A stretch of DNA of 64,000 bases from VXYL01 sp963422285 (GTDB lineage Bacteria; Pseudomonadota; Gammaproteobacteria; Pseudomonadales; Azotimanducaceae): assembly GCA_963422285.2 (NCBI GenBank), contig CAXXJO010000001.1, forward strand, positions 496,001-560,000, given 5' to 3'. How positions within the stretch are numbered: position 1 is the stretch's first letter; the number at the start of each line of letters is the position of its first letter. Shown piece after piece: positions 62,437 to 64,000 of this stretch. Position numbers and translations under genes: made by a program. The notes under the pieces are model-generated. The model was not told where the DNA came from, did no database searches, and saw only the letters and a list, made by a program, of their open reading frames with translations.

Positions 62437-63312
62437 TCAGTCCCAGCCCGTCACTTCGCCCAAGGCGTTGCCGATTTCCGCCAAGCTCGGGACGGTACGA
62501 ACGCCGACGGCGTCCAAGGCCGCCACTTTCTCCGCCGCGGTACCCTTGCCACCGGCAATGATGGCGCCGGCGTGGCCCATGCGCTTGCCCGGCGGCGCGG
62601 TGACGCCGGCGATGTAGGCCACTACGGGCTTGCTGACTCGCTCGGCGATGAATGCTGCCGCTTCTTCCTCCGCGCTGCCGCCGATCTCGCCCACCAGGAC
62701 GATGGCCTCGGTGGCGGCATCCGCCTCGAACAATCCCAGAACGTCGTTGAAGTGGGTGCCAGGTATCGGATCGCCGCCGATGCCGACGCAGGTGGACTGG
62801 CCGTAGCCCTTGTCCGTAGTCTGCTTCACCGCCTCGTAGGTGAGCGTGCCGGAGCGGGACACCACGCCCACCTTGCCGGGCAGATGGATATCGCCCGGCA
62901 TGATGCCGATCTTGCACTCGCCGGGGGTGATGACGCCGGGGCAGTTGGGGCCGATCAGGCGTGCGCCCAAGACGTCGAGGCGATGCTTGACGGCCAGCAT
63001 GTCCAAGGTCGGGATGCCCTCGGTGATGCAGACGATCAGCTCGATGCCTGCCGCCGCGGCTTCGAGAATGGAATCCTTGCAGAACCGGGCGGGGACGTAG
63101 ATGACCGAGGCCGTGGCGCCGGTTTCGGCCACTGCCTCGGCCACGGTGTCGAATACCGGCCGACCCAGATGGGTGGTGCCGCCCTTGCCGGGCGTGACGC
63201 CACCGGCCAGCCGTGTGCCATAGGCCATGGCCTGCTCGCTGTGCAGGGTGCCTTGGGAACCCGTGAAGCCTTGGCAAATGACGGTGGTGTCCTTGTCGAC
63301 GAGGATGCTCAT
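62437..63312 (-). CDS. sucD: Succinyl-CoA ligase (ADP-forming) alpha subunit
   Basis: A 291-residue SucD. The CoA-binding N-domain begins MSILVDKDTTVICQGFTGSQ and continues GTRLAGGVTPGKGG. The ligase domain has LIGPNCPGVITPGECKIGIM, SRSGTLTYEAV, VGIGGDPIPGTHF and the phospho-histidine in GKRMGHAGAIIAGGKGTA. It converts succinyl-CoA and ADP to succinate and ATP with SucC in the TCA cycle. The ATG overlaps the sucC stop as ATGA. Its last 30 codons have a degenerate duplicate at 49828-49945. Confidence 0.97.
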   Translation of the reverse strand: MSILVDKDTTVICQGFTGSQGTLHSEQAMAYGTRLAGGVTPGKGGTTHLGRPVFDTVAEAVAETGATASVIYVPARFCKDSILEAAAAGIELIVCITEGIPTLDMLAVKHRLDVLGARLIGPNCPGVITPGECKIGIMPGDIHLPGKVGVVSRSGTLTYEAVKQTTDKGYGQSTCVGIGGDPIPGTHFNDVLGLFEADAATEAIVLVGEIGGSAEEEAAAFIAERVSKPVVAYIAGVTAPPGKRMGHAGAIIAGGKGTAAEKVAALDAVGVRTVPSLAEIGNALGEVTGWD

Positions 63313-64000
63313 GAGGCGTCTCCCGCAGCGGCTACCGCCTTGTCGGCGGCATCTTCCAGCGATGTCGCAGTAGCGATGGCCAGTCCGCTCGCTCCCAGGA
63401 CGGCGAGGCCAGCGGCGGCATTGTTGCCCTCGAAGCGAACCACGACGGGCACTCCCACGCCTACCTGATTCACCGCGGCGACGATGCCTTCGGCAATGAT
63501 CTTGCAGGACACGATGCCGCCGAAGATGTTGATGAGCACGGCCTTCACCGCATCTTCGGAGAGGATGATCTTGAACGCCTCGGCGACTGCTTCCTCGGTA
63601 GCGCCACCGCCTACGTCCAGGAAGTTCGCCGGATTGCCGCCGTGCAGCTTGACCAGATCCATGGTGCCCATGGCGAGACCGGCACCATTGACCATGCAGC
63701 CGATGTTGCCTTCCAAGGCGACGTAGTTGAGGCCGAACTGGTCGGCTTGGGCTTCGCGCTCGTCCTCCTGGGAGGGGTCGCGCAAGGCCGCGATGGCCGG
63801 CTGCCGATACAGAGCGTTGCTGTCGATGTTGATCTTGGCGTCCAGGCAATGCACATCGCCGGCCGCGGTCACCACCAGGGGATTGACTTCCACCAGCGAG
63901 CAGTCGAGTGCGTGGAACAGGCGCGACAGGTTGAGGAGGATGTCCGTGAACTGGCCCACCTGCTTGCCTGCGAGGCCCAGGGCGAAGGCCATGGCCCGGC
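63309..64000 (-). CDS. sucC: Succinyl-CoA ligase beta subunit, N-terminus beyond window
   Basis: The visible C-terminal 230 codons run off the right edge. CSLVEVNPLVVT and DAKINIDSNALYR are the end of the ATP-grasp domain with its metal ligands. The ligase domain has YVALEGNIGCMVNGAGLAM, NFLDVGGGATEEAVAEAFKI, INIFGGIVSCKIIAEGIV and PVVVRFEGNN. It contributes the nucleotide site of the SucCD complex and forms an operon with sucD. Confidence 0.96.
   Translation of the reverse strand, partial: RAMAFALGLAGKQVGQFTDILLNLSRLFHALDCSLVEVNPLVVTAAGDVHCLDAKINIDSNALYRQPAIAALRDPSQEDEREAQADQFGLNYVALEGNIGCMVNGAGLAMGTMDLVKLHGGNPANFLDVGGGATEEAVAEAFKIILSEDAVKAVLINIFGGIVSCKIIAEGIVAAVNQVGVGVPVVVRFEGNNAAAGLAVLGASGLAIATATSLEDAADKAVAAAGDAS

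Noticed and set aside
1..64000. Search for IS elements, integrases and phage genes
   Set aside because: No transposase, integrase or structural phage protein was recognised in any credible frame. The mobile signals are limited to palindromic repeats and relic fragments.

Overview
The window is GC-rich bacterial DNA whose gene order is gammaproteobacterial and closest, from memory, to Pseudomonas-type chromosomes. The supporting blocks are yqiB-like/cpdA/parE/parC beside tolC, the epmA/efp/epmB set, a waaA...hldE...waaP/waaG/waaC/waaF/ilvE lipopolysaccharide-core region, ubiE-ubiJ-ubiB and sucC-sucD. No species can be named from the sequence alone. Many starts are GTG or TTG, and many neighbouring genes overlap by ATGA, GTGA or TTGA, which implies translational coupling.

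Layout. 1-3.0 kb: partial MFS exporter, metallo-beta-lactamase-fold hydrolase and crotonase. 3.0-4.6 kb: a patch of wrecked genes holding a type I-C cas5 remnant, a HicB-like gene, a broken hicA and another decayed gene. 4.6-7.2 kb: SDR, tRNA-Lys(TTT) and an MDR reductase. 7.2-12.1 kb: a frameshifted membrane protein, a periplasmic transglutaminase-like protein, and EpmA, EF-P and EpmB, which together lysylate EF-P. 12.1-14.0 kb: two pseudogenes. 14.0-22.4 kb: topoisomerase IV, CpdA, DUF1249 protein, TolC and Kdo transferase. 22.8-36.7 kb: two oxidoreductases, then the LPS heptose/core locus with HldE, GT4, carbamoyltransferase, a three-module kinase, a double glycosyltransferase, WaaC and WaaF, followed by IlvE. 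36.7-43.6 kb: the giant helicase Lhr, an SRPBCC-PDZ protein, SDR and PaaG-like crotonase. 43.8-45.7 kb: a C5 methyltransferase with a frameshifted partner nuclease. 45.8-49.4 kb: GNAT and the ubiquinone genes. 50.0-60.8 kb: one 3,598-residue autotransporter-like surface protein with cadherin-like and plant-type leucine-rich repeats. 61.1-64.0 kb: a decayed gene, then sucD and partial sucC.

The most unusual items are: (1) the giant cadherin/LRR/beta-barrel protein, with 585-bp tandem repeats that look identical and a degenerate copy of the sucD 3' end on its far side; (2) a family of tandem two-hairpin palindromic repeats present inside the lhr reading frame and at the start of the LPS kinase gene, plus a different REP-like pair also in frame in lhr; (3) the three-module kinase and double glycosyltransferase in the LPS core locus; (4) the relics of defence systems (cas5, hicA, restriction nuclease). 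No CRISPR array, complete transposase, phage region or replication origin was seen.
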